Shown here one piece after another: positions 25,817-35,077 of a stretch of DNA of 64,000 nucleotides. The first letter of the stretch is position 1, and each line of letters opens with the position of its first letter. The translations under genes and the position numbers were made by a program. Origin of the DNA: Burkholderia sp. lig30 (GTDB taxonomy: Bacteria > Pseudomonadota > Gammaproteobacteria > Burkholderiales > Burkholderiaceae); the NCBI RefSeq assembly GCF_000687455.2, contig NZ_JGVW01000088.1, positions 1-64,000 of the forward strand. The letters are read 5' to 3'. A model generated the notes under the pieces. That model worked only from the letters and a program-made list of their open reading frames with translations, made no database searches and was not told the DNA's origin.

Positions 25817-25822
25817 ATTGTA
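25817..25822 (-). promoter_or_regulatory. Possible -10 element of aceA
   Basis: TACAAT on the minus strand about 82 bases before the aceA start codon. No good -35 hexamer is found 16-18 bases upstream, as expected for an activator-dependent promoter. Confidence 0.4.
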
Positions 25823-25846
25823 GGGACTTTCTGCTGCGTCGCGGCG

Positions 25847-25864
25847 ATGTCTTATATAAGACAT
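25847..25864. promoter_or_regulatory. 18-base palindromic operator upstream of aceA
   Basis: ATGTCTTATATAAGACAT is a perfect palindrome in an AT-rich stretch. Its centre is about 45 bases upstream of the transcription start implied by the -10 element at 25817-25822, a usual place for an activator. A partial half site (ATGACTTAT) follows immediately. The regulator is unknown; GntR-type factors often bind sites of this shape. Confidence 0.6.
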
Positions 25865-26362
25865 ATGACTTATTTGTTCTTTATTTTTCAATGAGTTAGG
25901 TGTCGTCTTTTGCGATGTAGAACAGTTTTTCAGAAGACGGAAAACCCGACGCTGTGGAAATTCGAGATGGATTTCACAATGTGAAGTGCGCTTTCGGGTG
26001 CCGGTGCTAGGGTAAGCACGGATGGCTCGGGCAACGATGGCTGGGGGGATTTTGTAGACGTTTATTGCGACGAACAGGCGTTCCAGCGTGCGATCGAACG
26101 CGCCGCGGAAGCCGCCAGTGGAGCGGCCGCCTGAAGCACCGCCGTGGATGAGGATCGGCGTCAGGCCGGCTTATGGCTGTCGGAGGATTTGGGGCACGTT
26201 GCGCAACGAGCGTGTTGCGGCTAGTGCTGGATGGCTGAGACCGTGAAGCGATGACGCGGGCGGCCACGACCACAGGCCACAGCGGAGACATCGTGCGCGA
26301 CGTGATTCATGTCACGCGGGCCGTAAGTGGGACGTCAATAAACGACGAGACAATTTCTACTT
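25865..26362. other. Non-coding stretch, possibly decayed DNA
   Basis: About 500 bases with no supportable gene on either strand. Base and codon composition is less regular than in the flanks. Short in-frame fragments occur (for example coding for EQAFQRAIERAAEAASG around 26069-26120), but stop codons interrupt all frames. With the adjacent toxin-antitoxin pair, it could be a remnant of inserted DNA. Confidence 0.4.
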
Positions 26363-26878
26363 TTATTGGCCTGATACAGCAGGCATGAGCAATCGACGCG
26401 CGTCCTTGAGCAACAGAAGCAATTGCTGTTCTTGCACCGGTGAAGCTTCGAACCCGAAACGCAGATAGAAGCGCTTTGCATCCTCATCGATCGGGTGTGT
26501 CAGCAGCGCACGAACGCCGGCTTGTTCGGAGATGGCGACGGTACGCCGGATTGCGTCTTGCAGCATACCCATCCCGATGCCACGTCCATGGTCCTGCATT
26601 GCTACCGCCAGCCGAGCCAGGATGACAACAGGAATTGGATAGGCTCCCATCCCTTTGCGTACGCGGTCAGGCGCCTCCAAGGTGTCGATCTGCCCTACAG
26701 CCAGGCTGTAGTACCCTGCCAGACGCTGACCATCGGTGACGACGAAGGTCTTGGCCGAACCGCTCGCTTGAGCCTGGCGCGCGTGGCGCAGGAGCCAGTC
26801 ATTCAGGCCGGGCTTGCCGCAATCGAAGTCTTCCAGTACATGGTTTGCACCGAGTGCATGCGGTGGGGACAGCGGCAT
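26363..26878 (-). CDS. GNAT toxin of TacT type
   Basis: 171 residues, GCN5-related N-acetyltransferase domain. The start of the family pattern, FDCGKPGLNDWLLRHA, is clear. DHGRGIGMGML forms the acetyl-CoA pyrophosphate loop, and FYLRFGFE near the C-terminus carries the tyrosine typical of toxin members. TacT-type enzymes acetylate the amino acid on charged tRNA and stop translation. The ATG at 26878 overlaps the antitoxin stop codon as TGATG, with GGGA upstream. The pairing with a DUF1778 gene makes the toxin role likely. Confidence 0.85.
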   Translation of the reverse strand: MPLSPPHALGANHVLEDFDCGKPGLNDWLLRHARQAQASGSAKTFVVTDGQRLAGYYSLAVGQIDTLEAPDRVRKGMGAYPIPVVILARLAVAMQDHGRGIGMGMLQDAIRRTVAISEQAGVRALLTHPIDEDAKRFYLRFGFEASPVQEQQLLLLLKDARRLLMPAVSGQ

Positions 26879-27153
26879 CAGTTTTCCCAAGGCGCCGTTC
26901 GGGAGAACAACTCCGTCAAGCCCGCATTGTCTTGAGCCGGCCGATCCAGCATGTCAAGCAGCGCTTGCGATTGGCTTTCGGTCACGAGGAACAAACGCTG
27001 GTCAAGCAGGGTTCGTTCGGCAGCCTGGCAGGCACTGTCGAGAATGAAATCGGTCATGGATTTGTGCGCGATCTCGGCGGCGCGGCGCAGCACCGCTTCC
27101 TGTTGTGGTGTGGCCCTCAAACCCAGGCGAGCGGAACGGGTAGCGGTGCTCAT
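26878..27153 (-). CDS. DUF1778 antitoxin (TacA type)
   Basis: 91 residues. The N-terminal part (RSARLGLRATPQQEAVLRRAAEIAHKSMTDFILDSA) is a ribbon-helix-helix DNA-binding domain of the DUF1778 family. The C-terminal tail (LLDMLDRPAQDNAGLTELFSRTAPW) is the stretch expected to wrap around and block the acetyltransferase. GGAGAG stands before the ATG. The gene precedes and is coupled to the toxin gene. The inverted repeat 17-48 bases upstream is a likely autoregulatory operator. Confidence 0.88.
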   Translation of the reverse strand: MSTATRSARLGLRATPQQEAVLRRAAEIAHKSMTDFILDSACQAAERTLLDQRLFLVTESQSQALLDMLDRPAQDNAGLTELFSRTAPWEN

Positions 27154-27169
27154 GGAAACTCTCCTTCAG

Positions 27170-27201
27170 ATGTACGTCATGTTAGCACAATGGGCGTACA
27201 T
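27170..27201. promoter_or_regulatory. Inverted repeat upstream of toxin-antitoxin pair
   Basis: ATGTACG (27170-27176) and CGTACAT (27195-27201) form a perfect seven-base inverted repeat separated by 18 bases, directly before the antitoxin Shine-Dalgarno sequence. It is likely the site at which the ribbon-helix-helix antitoxin represses its own operon. Confidence 0.55.
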
Positions 27202-27291
27202 GATTTCTCCATAAGCTGACGAGCCACGGGTGGGCGGTCGCATGATCTCGAGCGACCCACCATTGCGCAGGAAGGGTGGCCGCAGCGGCTA

Positions 27292-27918
27292 TTAGCGCGC
27301 CGCCGGGGTCGTCGTCGACAGCATGCGCTCCACATACCGCGCAATCAAATCGACCTCCAGATTGACCGGCGCCCCCGGCTTCAGATGACGCAGCGTCGTC
27401 ACCTCGACCGTATGCGGAATCAGGTTGATCGAGAATTCGCAGCCGTTGTCGCGGTCGGCGATCGAGTTGACGGTCAGGCTAACGCCGTTGACCGTGATCG
27501 AGCCCTTGTAAGCAAGATAGCGGCCCAGCTCCTGCGGCGCGACGATGCGCAGCTCTTGCGACTCGCCGACCGGCGCGAAATGCGACACCGTGCCGAGCCC
27601 GTCGACGTGACCGGACACCAGATGGCCCCCCAGCCGGTCGTGCGCGCGCAGCGCTTTCTCAAGATTGACTTCGCCCGGCTCGGCGAGGCCGACGGTGTGG
27701 TTCAGGCTTTCGCGCGACACCTCGACGTCGAACGTGCCGGCGGTCTTCTCGATCACCGTCACGCACGCGCCCTGAATGGCGATGCTGTCGCCGAGCGCGA
27801 CGTCGGCGAGATCGAGGTCGCCCGCCTGCACGGTGAGGCGCACGCCCGCGTCCGGCGACGCGCCGAGCGGCTTGATCGATTCAATGCGGCCGACGGCCGC
27901 GACAATTCCGGTAAACAT
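27292..27918 (-). CDS. ribE: Riboflavin synthase, alpha subunit type
   Basis: 208 residues with two lumazine-binding repeats. It converts two 6,7-dimethyl-8-ribityllumazine molecules into riboflavin. The N-terminus MFTGIVAAVGRIESI, the NHTVGLAEPGEVNLEKALR block, GGHLVSGHVDG and KGSITVNGVSLTVN are canonical. The start at 27918 is fixed by the MFTGIV signature. It follows ribD after 14 bases on the same strand, so the two form a pair with hemL upstream. The last two riboflavin enzymes are therefore encoded in different places (ribH near 13 kb, ribE here). Confidence 0.94.
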   Translation of the reverse strand: MFTGIVAAVGRIESIKPLGASPDAGVRLTVQAGDLDLADVALGDSIAIQGACVTVIEKTAGTFDVEVSRESLNHTVGLAEPGEVNLEKALRAHDRLGGHLVSGHVDGLGTVSHFAPVGESQELRIVAPQELGRYLAYKGSITVNGVSLTVNSIADRDNGCEFSINLIPHTVEVTTLRHLKPGAPVNLEVDLIARYVERMLSTTTPAAR

Positions 27919-27932
27919 CGTGACGATTCCGT

Positions 27933-29054
27933 TCAATGAGTGGCGGTGGGCGGCGCGAAGCGCGCCAGGATCCGCAGATCGTCGCCGATCCGCTCGAAGC
28001 TGTGAAACGTGAGCCGCGCGCGCGCGTCGAGGCTCGCCGGGGCGGCGAGATCGAACATCCCGGCCGCGTCGGCGCCGAGCAGGCTCGGCGCCAGATAGAC
28101 CAGCAATTCGTCGACGCAGCCTTCGCGCAGCAGCGAGCCGTTCAGCTTGTGGCCCGCTTCCACGTGCAGCTCGTTGATGCCGCGCGTGCCGAGCGCCGCG
28201 AGCATCGCCGGCAGGTCGACCTTGCCGTGCGCGTTCGGCAGCGGCACGATCTCGGCGCCGCGCGCCGCGAGCGCCGCCGCGCGCGATTCGCCGGCGGCGT
28301 CGAGCCGTCCGCAGAAAATCAGCAGCGGTGCGCCTTCGAGCAGCCGCGCGTCGAGCGGCAGCTCGAGCCGGCTGTCGATCAGCACGCGCTGCGGCTGGCG
28401 CGGCGTGTCGATGCCGCGCACGGTCAGTTGCGGGTCGTCCTCGCGCACGGTGCCGATGCCGGTCAGGATCGCACACGCGCGCGCGCGCCACGCGTGGCCG
28501 TCGGCGCGCGCGGCCTCGCCGGTGATCCACTGGCTCTCGCCGGACGGCAGCGCGGTGCGGCCGTCAAGCGACGCGGCGGTCTTCATCCGCACCCACGGCC
28601 GGCCGCGCGTCATCCGCGACACGAAACCGATGTTCAGTTCGCCGGCCTCGTGCGCGAGCAGCCCGCAGCGCACGTCGATGCCGGCATCGCGCAGCATGCC
28701 GAGCCCGCGGCCCGACACTGCAGGATTCGGATCTTCCATCGCCGACACGACCTTCGCGACGCGCGCGTCGATCAGCGCGTTCGCGCACGGCGGCGTGCGG
28801 CCGAAGTGGCTGCACGGCTCGAGCGTCACGTAGACGGTCGAGCCGGCGACGTCATGGCCGTGCGCGCGCGCGTCCTTGAGCGCCTGCACTTCGGCGTGGT
28901 CCTGCCCGGCGGGCTGCGTGAAGCCTTCGCCGATCACTTCGTCATCCTTGACGATCACGCAGCCGACACGCGGGTTCGGCGTGGTCGTATACATGCCGCG
29001 CGCGGCCAGTACGAGTGCGCGCTGCATGTGGGCGAAATCGGTCTCCGAGAACAT
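27933..29054 (-). CDS. ribD: Bifunctional riboflavin deaminase-reductase RibD
   Basis: 373 residues. The N-terminal deaminase domain has the zinc motif HAEVQAL with PCSHFGRTPPC. The C-terminal reductase domain includes MKTAASLDGRTAL and WITGEAAR. It performs two successive steps on the pyrimidine intermediate of riboflavin synthesis. The start at 29054 is at MFSETDFAHM, followed by the family sequence ALVLAARGMYTTTPNPRVGCV. It lies 14 bases after hemL and 14 bases before ribE. No FMN riboswitch is visible upstream. Confidence 0.94.
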   Translation of the reverse strand: MFSETDFAHMQRALVLAARGMYTTTPNPRVGCVIVKDDEVIGEGFTQPAGQDHAEVQALKDARAHGHDVAGSTVYVTLEPCSHFGRTPPCANALIDARVAKVVSAMEDPNPAVSGRGLGMLRDAGIDVRCGLLAHEAGELNIGFVSRMTRGRPWVRMKTAASLDGRTALPSGESQWITGEAARADGHAWRARACAILTGIGTVREDDPQLTVRGIDTPRQPQRVLIDSRLELPLDARLLEGAPLLIFCGRLDAAGESRAAALAARGAEIVPLPNAHGKVDLPAMLAALGTRGINELHVEAGHKLNGSLLREGCVDELLVYLAPSLLGADAAGMFDLAAPASLDARARLTFHSFERIGDDLRILARFAPPTATH

Positions 29055-29068
29055 CCGCGCAGCCCCGC

Positions 29069-30352
29069 TCAGGCGGCGAGCGCGGCGAACGCGCGCCGCG
29101 CGGCGGCCAGCGTCGCGTCGATCACGGCGTCGTCGTGCACGCTCGACACGAAGCCGGCTTCGTACGCGGACGGCGCGAAGTAGACGCCTTCGTCGAGCAT
29201 CAGGTGGAAGAAGCGGTTGAAGCGCTCGACATTGCTCTGCGTGACCTCGGCGAAGCTCGTCGGCACGCGCTCGGCGAAGTACAGGCCGAACATCGCGCCG
29301 ATCGAGTCGGCCGAGAACGTCACGCCGGCCGCACGCGCCTCGGCGGCGAGGCCGTCGGCGAGACGCTTCGTCTGCGCGGTCAGCGCGTCGTAGAAGCCGG
29401 GCGCCTGGATCAGCTGCAGCGTCTTGAGGCCCGCGGCGACCGCGATCGGGTTGCCGGACAGCGTGCCGGCCTGATAGACGCCGCCGAGCGGCGCGAGATG
29501 CGCCATGATGTCCCGGCGGCCGCCGAACGCGGCGGCCGGCATGCCGCCGCCGATCACCTTGCCGAGGCAGGTCAGGTCGGGCGTGATGCCGTAATGCGCC
29601 TGCGCGCCGCCGAGCGCGACGCGGAAGCCGCACATCACCTCGTCGAAGATCAGCACCGCGCCGTGCTTCGTGCACAGTGCGCGCAGCGCGTTGTGGAACT
29701 CGGGCGTGCCGCGCACCAGGTTCATGTTGCCGGCGACCGGCTCGATGATCACCGCGGCGATCTCGTCGCCGAACGCGCCGAACGCTTCCTCGAGCGCGGC
29801 GACGTTGTTGTACTCGAGCACGGTGGTGTGCTTCGCGATGTCGGCGGGCACGCCGGCGGACGTCGGGTTGCCGAACGTCAGCAGGCCGGAGCCGGCCTTC
29901 ACGAGCAGGCTGTCCGCGTGGCCGTGGTAGCAGCCCTCGAACTTGACGATGCGGCTGCGGCCGGTGAAACCGCGCGCGAGACGCAGCGCGCTCATCGTCG
30001 CCTCGGTGCCGCTCGACACCATCCGCACCTGTTCGATCGACGGCACGAGCTTGCAGATTTCCTCGGCGATCTCGATCTCCGCCTCGGTCGGTGCGCCGAA
30101 CGAGAAGCCGTCGGCCAGCACGCGCTGAACCGCTTCGAGCACTTCCGGATGGACGTGGCCGACGATCATCGGGCCCCACGAGCCGATGTAGTCGATGTAC
30201 TGCTTGCCGTCGGCATCCCAGAAGTACGGGCCTTGCGCGCGCGCGACGAAGCGCGGCGTGCCGCCGACCGAGCGGAAGGCGCGCACCGGCGAGTTGACCC
30301 CGCCCGGAATGGTTTTCTGGGCGCGTTCGAAGAGGATCTGATTGTTGGACAT
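29069..30352 (-). CDS. hemL: Glutamate-1-semialdehyde 2,1-aminomutase
   Basis: 427 residues, PLP-dependent enzyme that makes 5-aminolevulinate for heme from glutamate-1-semialdehyde. [31 protein letters not shown] and the lysine-bearing [16 protein letters not shown] are all present. The start at 30352 gives [22 protein letters not shown], the normal family N-terminus. It is followed tightly by ribD and ribE, so heme and flavin genes share a transcript here. Confidence 0.95.
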   Translation of the reverse strand: MSNNQILFERAQKTIPGGVNSPVRAFRSVGGTPRFVARAQGPYFWDADGKQYIDYIGSWGPMIVGHVHPEVLEAVQRVLADGFSFGAPTEAEIEIAEEICKLVPSIEQVRMVSSGTEATMSALRLARGFTGRSRIVKFEGCYHGHADSLLVKAGSGLLTFGNPTSAGVPADIAKHTTVLEYNNVAALEEAFGAFGDEIAAVIIEPVAGNMNLVRGTPEFHNALRALCTKHGAVLIFDEVMCGFRVALGGAQAHYGITPDLTCLGKVIGGGMPAAAFGGRRDIMAHLAPLGGVYQAGTLSGNPIAVAAGLKTLQLIQAPGFYDALTAQTKRLADGLAAEARAAGVTFSADSIGAMFGLYFAERVPTSFAEVTQSNVERFNRFFHLMLDEGVYFAPSAYEAGFVSSVHDDAVIDATLAAARRAFAALAA

Positions 30353-30474
30353 GGACGAAACCTGCGTGAGAAGGGCGCGGGCCTGACGATGCGCGGGCCG
30401 CGGTGCCCGGGGGAAGCGATCGTCTGATTGTACCGGAGACGCGCGCCGCAAGCCCGCCGCGGGCTTGCGACCGT

Positions 30475-30945
30475 TCAGCGCGTCGGGGGCGGGATCGGCG
30501 GCGGCTTGCGCTTGCCGGTCAGCTCGGCCCAGCGTTTTTCGAGCGGGCCTTCGACCATCGGCTTGATCGACGTGCCGGACGTCTGCGCGTCCCAGGTCTG
30601 CACGGAAAACGGATGCGCGCGCAATGCGTCGCGCGGGATCACCACCTGCTCGTGCGCATCGACGAGCCAGTCATAGACGAAATCGATGCAGAGGCGGTAG
30701 CCGCGCTTCATCGCGGGATCGGGGACTTCATATGGCGCGCGCGTCACGTAGCCGGAGCCGAACACGCCTTTCGGCGCCTGCGCGACGCGGTGCAGGAACA
30801 CGCGGTCGCCCGGCAGGATGCCGCGCGCGAAGCCGCAGCCCCACGCGTCGGTCACGGCTTCGCCTGCTTTCACGCGGGCGGCCACGTCGGGCAACTCGGG
30901 CCACGGCCATTTCTTGGGGCTCCAGATCAGCAGGAAGGCGGTCAT
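30475..30945 (-). CDS. EVE-domain-like protein
   Basis: 156 residues. It starts [18 protein letters not shown], then has [19 protein letters not shown] and GVFGSGYVT. This resembles the EVE/PUA-like fold, which in related proteins recognises modified bases. The C-terminus is Pro/Lys-rich ([13 protein letters not shown]). EVE proteins are sometimes linked to restriction or RNA processing, but no such genes are nearby. Function unknown. The start at 30945 precedes the domain; the next upstream start would add only ten residues. Confidence 0.6.
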   Translation of the reverse strand: MTAFLLIWSPKKWPWPELPDVAARVKAGEAVTDAWGCGFARGILPGDRVFLHRVAQAPKGVFGSGYVTRAPYEVPDPAMKRGYRLCIDFVYDWLVDAHEQVVIPRDALRAHPFSVQTWDAQTSGTSIKPMVEGPLEKRWAELTGKRKPPPIPPPTR

Positions 30946-31138
30946 GTCGAGGAGGCAGGCGGTGGATCGTGGCAATGCCGCGAGCTTACCCGATCATCAC
31001 CCCGTCCTGAGGCAAAGTAAGCGGACGCTCCAGAGGCTCGCGTACAATCACCGGTTCGCGGCCGCGGTTTCGGCCGTTCGTTTCCCCGTCGTCACCGCCT
31101 CGCGCGCCCCGTGCGTGCCGGCCTCCAATCGGATTCCC

Positions 31139-32356
31139 ATGTCTCACGTCGTCAGACGCCGGCCCGATGTCCGGCTGATCCTGTTGCTCGGTGCGCTTGC
31201 CGCCTGCGGTCCGATCGCGACCGACATGTACCTGCCCAGCCTGCCCGCGATCGCGGACGGCTTCTCCGTCGATTCCGCCGCCGCGCAGCGCACGCTGACG
31301 AGCTTCATGGCCGGCTTCTCGGTCGGCATGCTGCTCTACGGCCCGATGTCGGATACCTACGGGCGGCGGCCGGTGCTGCTCGGCGGCATCGCGCTGTTTA
31401 CGCTCGCGAGCATCGGCTGCTTCGTGTCGACGTCGATCGACATGCTGATCCTCGTGCGCTTCATGCAGGCGCTCGGCGCCGGCGCGGCGTCGGTGCTCGC
31501 GCGGGCGATCGCGCGCGACGCGCATGAGCCGAGCGACGCGGCGAAGGTGCTGTCGATGGTCGCGATCGTCACCGCCGTCGGGCCGCTGCTCGCTCCGCTG
31601 TTCGGCGGGCAGGTGCTGCGCTTCTCCGGCTGGCGCGGCGTGTTCGTCGTGCTCGCACTGTTCGGCGCATTCTGCGGCGCGGCCGCGTTCCTGCGCGTGC
31701 CGGAAACCTGGCCGAAGGAGAAGCGCAAGAGCGCGGCGGTGCTGAGCTCGTTCGCGTCGTACGGGCGCATCCTGTCCGATCCTGTCGCGTGGGGCCACAT
31801 GCTGTGCGGCGGGATGGCGTTCGCGTCGATGTTCGCGTACATCACCGCGACGCCGTTCGTCTACATCCGGTATTTCCACGTGTCGCCGCAGCACTACGGG
31901 CTGCTGTTCGGGCTGAACGTCGTCGGCATCATGATCGGGAATTTCATGAACACGCGCCTCGTCGGCCGGCTTGGCTCGCTGCGGATCATTTCCGCCGCGT
32001 CGCTTGTCAGCTGCGTGGCGTCGCTCGCGGTCGCGCTGTTCGCGATCTCGGGGTGGGGCGGCCTCTGGTCGATCGTCGCGTCGCTGTTCTTCGTCGTCGG
32101 CGTGGTCGGCATCCTGTCCGCGAACTGCACGACCGACCTGATGCACCGCTACCCGCACAACGCGGGCGCGTCGGCGGCGCTGTTCGGCGCGATGCAGCTC
32201 GCGCTCGGCGCGGTGGCGAGCGTCGCGATCGGCGCGCTCGCCAACGGCACGCCGTTCGGCATGGGCGTCACGATCGGCACGACCGGCGCGCTGTGCTTCG
32301 TCGGGCGGGTGCTGGTGCTGCGCTGGCACGGCCATCCCGTGAAAAGCGGCGGCTGA
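31139..32356 (+). CDS. Bcr/CflA family drug-resistance MFS transporter
   Basis: 405 residues, 12 membrane helices. It belongs to the 12-helix drug:proton antiporter family: ATDMYLPSLPAI after helix 1, motif A as GPMSDTYGRRPVLLGG, and VLARAIARDAHEP as the family's helix 4 region. Likely exports chloramphenicol-type or other small drugs or dipeptides; specificity cannot be read from sequence. The start at 31139 is the ATG next to the first helix; the frame is open back to 30818 without family features. A strong terminator follows at 32384-32422. Confidence 0.88.
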   Translation: MSHVVRRRPDVRLILLLGALAACGPIATDMYLPSLPAIADGFSVDSAAAQRTLTSFMAGFSVGMLLYGPMSDTYGRRPVLLGGIALFTLASIGCFVSTSIDMLILVRFMQALGAGAASVLARAIARDAHEPSDAAKVLSMVAIVTAVGPLLAPLFGGQVLRFSGWRGVFVVLALFGAFCGAAAFLRVPETWPKEKRKSAAVLSSFASYGRILSDPVAWGHMLCGGMAFASMFAYITATPFVYIRYFHVSPQHYGLLFGLNVVGIMIGNFMNTRLVGRLGSLRIISAASLVSCVASLAVALFAISGWGGLWSIVASLFFVVGVVGILSANCTTDLMHRYPHNAGASAALFGAMQLALGAVASVAIGALANGTPFGMGVTIGTTGALCFVGRVLVLRWHGHPVKSGG

Positions 32357-32383
32357 GCCGCCGGCGCACCGTCGCCGATCGAA

Positions 32384-32422
32384 ACGCCACCGGCGCCGTA
32401 TGGCCTCCCGGTGGCGTTTTTT
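32384..32422 (+). terminator. Rho-independent terminator
   Basis: Ten-base-pair stem ACGCCACCGG (32384-32393) / CCGGTGGCGT (32408-32417) followed by a run of T. It ends the Bcr/CflA transcript before the converging glk-hexR gene. Confidence 0.85.
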
Positions 32423-32447
32423 GTTGTGGAGCTGCCGTGCGCGGCCG

Positions 32448-34361
32448 TCAGTCGCGCACGGCCGGAGACGCGCCGTGGCTCAGCCAGTCGAGCACGTCGG
32501 CGGTCTCGTCGTCGCGCGCGCGCGCCTTCGCCTGCGCGACGGCCCCGGTCAGCTCGGCGTTCGGCGACGCGCGGCGGATCGCGACGCCCACCGCGAGGAT
32601 GTCGATCATCAGCAAATGCAGAATGCGCGAGATCATCGACAGCTGCGACTCGCGCATCTCGATATGATCCGTTTCGAGCGCCACCGTCGCGCGCTTCGCG
32701 AGCGGGGTGTTGCTCGACGTGATCGCGATCACCTTCGCGCCTGCCTCCATCGCGACGTCGAGCACGCGCAACAGCTCGGGCGCGCGCCCCGATTTCGACA
32801 CCGCGACGATCACGTCGCCTTGGCCGAGCAGCGCGGCCGACGCGGCCTGCATGTACAGGTCGCCGTATGCGATCGTCGGCACGCCGAAGCGGAAGAACTT
32901 GTAGTGTGCGTCCTGCGCGACGATGTTCGAATTGCCGAGCCCGTAGAACTCGACGCGCCGCGCGCTGCCGAGCACGTCGATCGCCTGCTCGACATGGTCG
33001 AAGTTCAGGTGCTCGCGCAGTTGCAGGATCGCCGACACGGTGTTGTCGAGCACCTTCGCGCCGAAGTCGGTCGCGGCGTCGCCGAGATGCACCTGGCTGT
33101 GGCTCATCGGAATCGTGCCGGTCAGGCCGGTCGCGAGCTTCAGCTTGAAGTCGGACAGCCCCTGGCAGCCGAGCGAGCGGCAGAAGCGGATCACCGTCGG
33201 CTGGCTCACGTCGGCCTTGCGCGCGATGTCGACGATCGGGTCGTTGATGATCGAGCGAGGATGATCGAGCGCGAGGTCGGCGACGCGGCGCTCGGCCGGC
33301 GTGAGCGCGTCGCGCATCTGGCGGATCCGCTCGAAGACGGCCGACGACGCGCCACCCGTGCGGTTCGACAGCTGCTCGGCGAGGATCGCCGACACGCCGA
33401 GGAAGGCCGGGTAGTCGGCGGTGATCAGGTAGGTCGGCACGTTCGCGAGATAGTGCGCGAAGCGGCCCTTCGCCTCGAAGCGCTCGCGAAACGACGAGCG
33501 CGTAAACAGCTCGCCGAGCTTCAGCGCGACGCCGCCGCCGATATAGACGCCGCCGAGCGCACCGAGCGTCAGCGCGATGCTGCCGGCGAACGAACCGAGA
33601 ATGCCGCAGAAGCATTCGACGGTTTCGAGCGCGAGCGCATCGCCCGCCTGCGCCTGCGCGACGACGTGCGGCGCGTCGACGCCGGCCGGTACGTGCTTGC
33701 CGTCGCGGGCGGCGAGCGCGCGGTAGATCAGCGCGATGCCCGGCCCCGAGCAGATCCGCTCGAACGACACGTGGGGAAATTGCTCGCGCGCGTAGTGCAG
33801 CACGAGATCCTCGCGCGCGTCCTGCGGCGCGAACGACGCGTGGCCGCCCTCGCTGCCGAGCGCGATCCAGCGGTCGTCGGCCGGGATCAGCCCGGACACG
33901 CCGAGGCCGGTGCCCGGGCCGAGCAGGCCGATCACGCTGTTCTGGCGGCGCGTGCCGCCGCCGATCTGCACGCGCTGCGTGTCGGCGAGGCCGGGCAGCG
34001 CCATCGCGAGCGCGGTGAAATCGTTGACGACCAGCAGCGTGTCGAAGCCGAGCGCGCGGCGCGTCGCCTCGATCGAAAACTGCCAGTTGTGATTGGTCAT
34101 GCTGACCTGGTCGCCGTCGACCGGGTTCGCGATCGCGATCGCCGCGTGATCGACGCGGCCGATCTTCACGTCCTTCATGTACTTGCGGACCGCGTCGGCG
34201 AGCGTCGGGTGGTCGGCGGCCGGGTAGACGCGAATCTGCGTGATTTCGCCCGGCCCGGTTTCCAGCGCGAAGCGCGCGTTGGTTCCGCCGATGTCCGCGA
34301 GCAGGCGCGGGCCGTCGGCATGTGGGTTCGCGGCGGTTTTAATTGGCGCACCAGTAGACAT
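32448..34361 (-). CDS. glk: Glucokinase-HexR fusion (bifunctional glucokinase/RpiR regulator)
   Basis: 637 residues. Residues 1-340 are a bacterial glucokinase with the ATP-binding DIGGTNARF, the sugar-binding NHNWQF and VNDFTALA. Residues about 345-625 are an RpiR/HexR regulator: helix-turn-helix [19 protein letters not shown] and an SIS domain with [14 protein letters not shown] and [11 protein letters not shown]. The enzyme makes glucose 6-phosphate; HexR-type proteins repress the Entner-Doudoroff genes and sense its intermediate KDPG. One protein therefore couples the kinase with the regulator. It overlaps pgl by 23 bases. A matching HexR operator stands upstream of zwf. Confidence 0.92.
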   Translation of the reverse strand: MSTGAPIKTAANPHADGPRLLADIGGTNARFALETGPGEITQIRVYPAADHPTLADAVRKYMKDVKIGRVDHAAIAIANPVDGDQVSMTNHNWQFSIEATRRALGFDTLLVVNDFTALAMALPGLADTQRVQIGGGTRRQNSVIGLLGPGTGLGVSGLIPADDRWIALGSEGGHASFAPQDAREDLVLHYAREQFPHVSFERICSGPGIALIYRALAARDGKHVPAGVDAPHVVAQAQAGDALALETVECFCGILGSFAGSIALTLGALGGVYIGGGVALKLGELFTRSSFRERFEAKGRFAHYLANVPTYLITADYPAFLGVSAILAEQLSNRTGGASSAVFERIRQMRDALTPAERRVADLALDHPRSIINDPIVDIARKADVSQPTVIRFCRSLGCQGLSDFKLKLATGLTGTIPMSHSQVHLGDAATDFGAKVLDNTVSAILQLREHLNFDHVEQAIDVLGSARRVEFYGLGNSNIVAQDAHYKFFRFGVPTIAYGDLYMQAASAALLGQGDVIVAVSKSGRAPELLRVLDVAMEAGAKVIAITSSNTPLAKRATVALETDHIEMRESQLSMISRILHLLMIDILAVGVAIRRASPNAELTGAVAQAKARARDDETADVLDWLSHGASPAVRD

Positions 34362-35019
34362 CGAGTGTCGTCCCCTTGTCGTTGGCCAGTTTCGAAATGG
34401 CGTTCTGTTGCGGTGCCGACGCAGCGGCGTCGAGCACCGCGCGTTTGCGGCTGCCCGCGATCAGCAGGAACAGCCGGCCGACATGCGTCAGCGCATCGAG
34501 CGACAGGCTCACGCGCGGATGCGGCGCCGCGCCGGGATGGACCGCGACGAAGCGCGCGGTCGTCGTGGTCGCGTGCGCCCATTCGGGCGCATCCGCGAAG
34601 AGCGACGCGGTGTGCCCGTCTTCGCCCATGCCGAGCACCGCGACATCGGGCAGCCGGTGCGCGGCGTTCGCGTTGAGCGCGGCGACGTGCGCGTCGAGCG
34701 GTGCGGCCGTGTCGACGAGCGGCAGGAAACGAGCGGCGGCGGCGGCGCGCTGCAGCAGCGTGTCGCGCACGAGGCGCGCGTTGCTCGCGGCATCGGTTTC
34801 CGGCACCCAGCGGTCGTCGACCAGCGTGACGTCGATGCGCGCCCAGTCGAGAGCCGCGCCGGACAGCGTCTGCAGGAACGGGCGCGGGCTGGTGCCGCCG
34901 GATACCGCGAGGGTCGGCCGCGCAGGGCGGGCGAGCGCCGCGCGCAGCGCGTCGCCGACCGCCTGCGCGAGCGCGTCGCGTTGCGCTTCAGGGGTATCGA
35001 AAGCGTGAAGCTCGATCAC
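34339..35019 (-). CDS. pgl: 6-phosphogluconolactonase
   Basis: 226 residues. Hydrolyses 6-phosphogluconolactone from Zwf. Motifs LAVSGGTSP and DERW-like [23 protein letters not shown] (here [14 protein letters not shown]) and a final AGSRKRAVL block are those of the DevB/SOL family. The start at 35019 gives MIELHAFDT. It lies 58 bases after zwf and overlaps glk-hexR, so the three genes are an operon. Confidence 0.92.
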   Translation of the reverse strand: MIELHAFDTPEAQRDALAQAVGDALRAALARPARPTLAVSGGTSPRPFLQTLSGAALDWARIDVTLVDDRWVPETDAASNARLVRDTLLQRAAAAARFLPLVDTAAPLDAHVAALNANAAHRLPDVAVLGMGEDGHTASLFADAPEWAHATTTTARFVAVHPGAAPHPRVSLSLDALTHVGRLFLLIAGSRKRAVLDAAASAPQQNAISKLANDKGTTLDVYWCAN

Positions 35020-35077
35020 GTCTCCTCCGGACTGCGGTTGTCTGTTGAAATCGTGGCGATCGCCGCGCGGCGCCCGG

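Noticed and set aside
26007-26291. A 94-codon open frame in the gap between aceA and the toxin gene
   Set aside because: Arg/Pro/Ser-rich product without a domain or a good ribosome-binding site.
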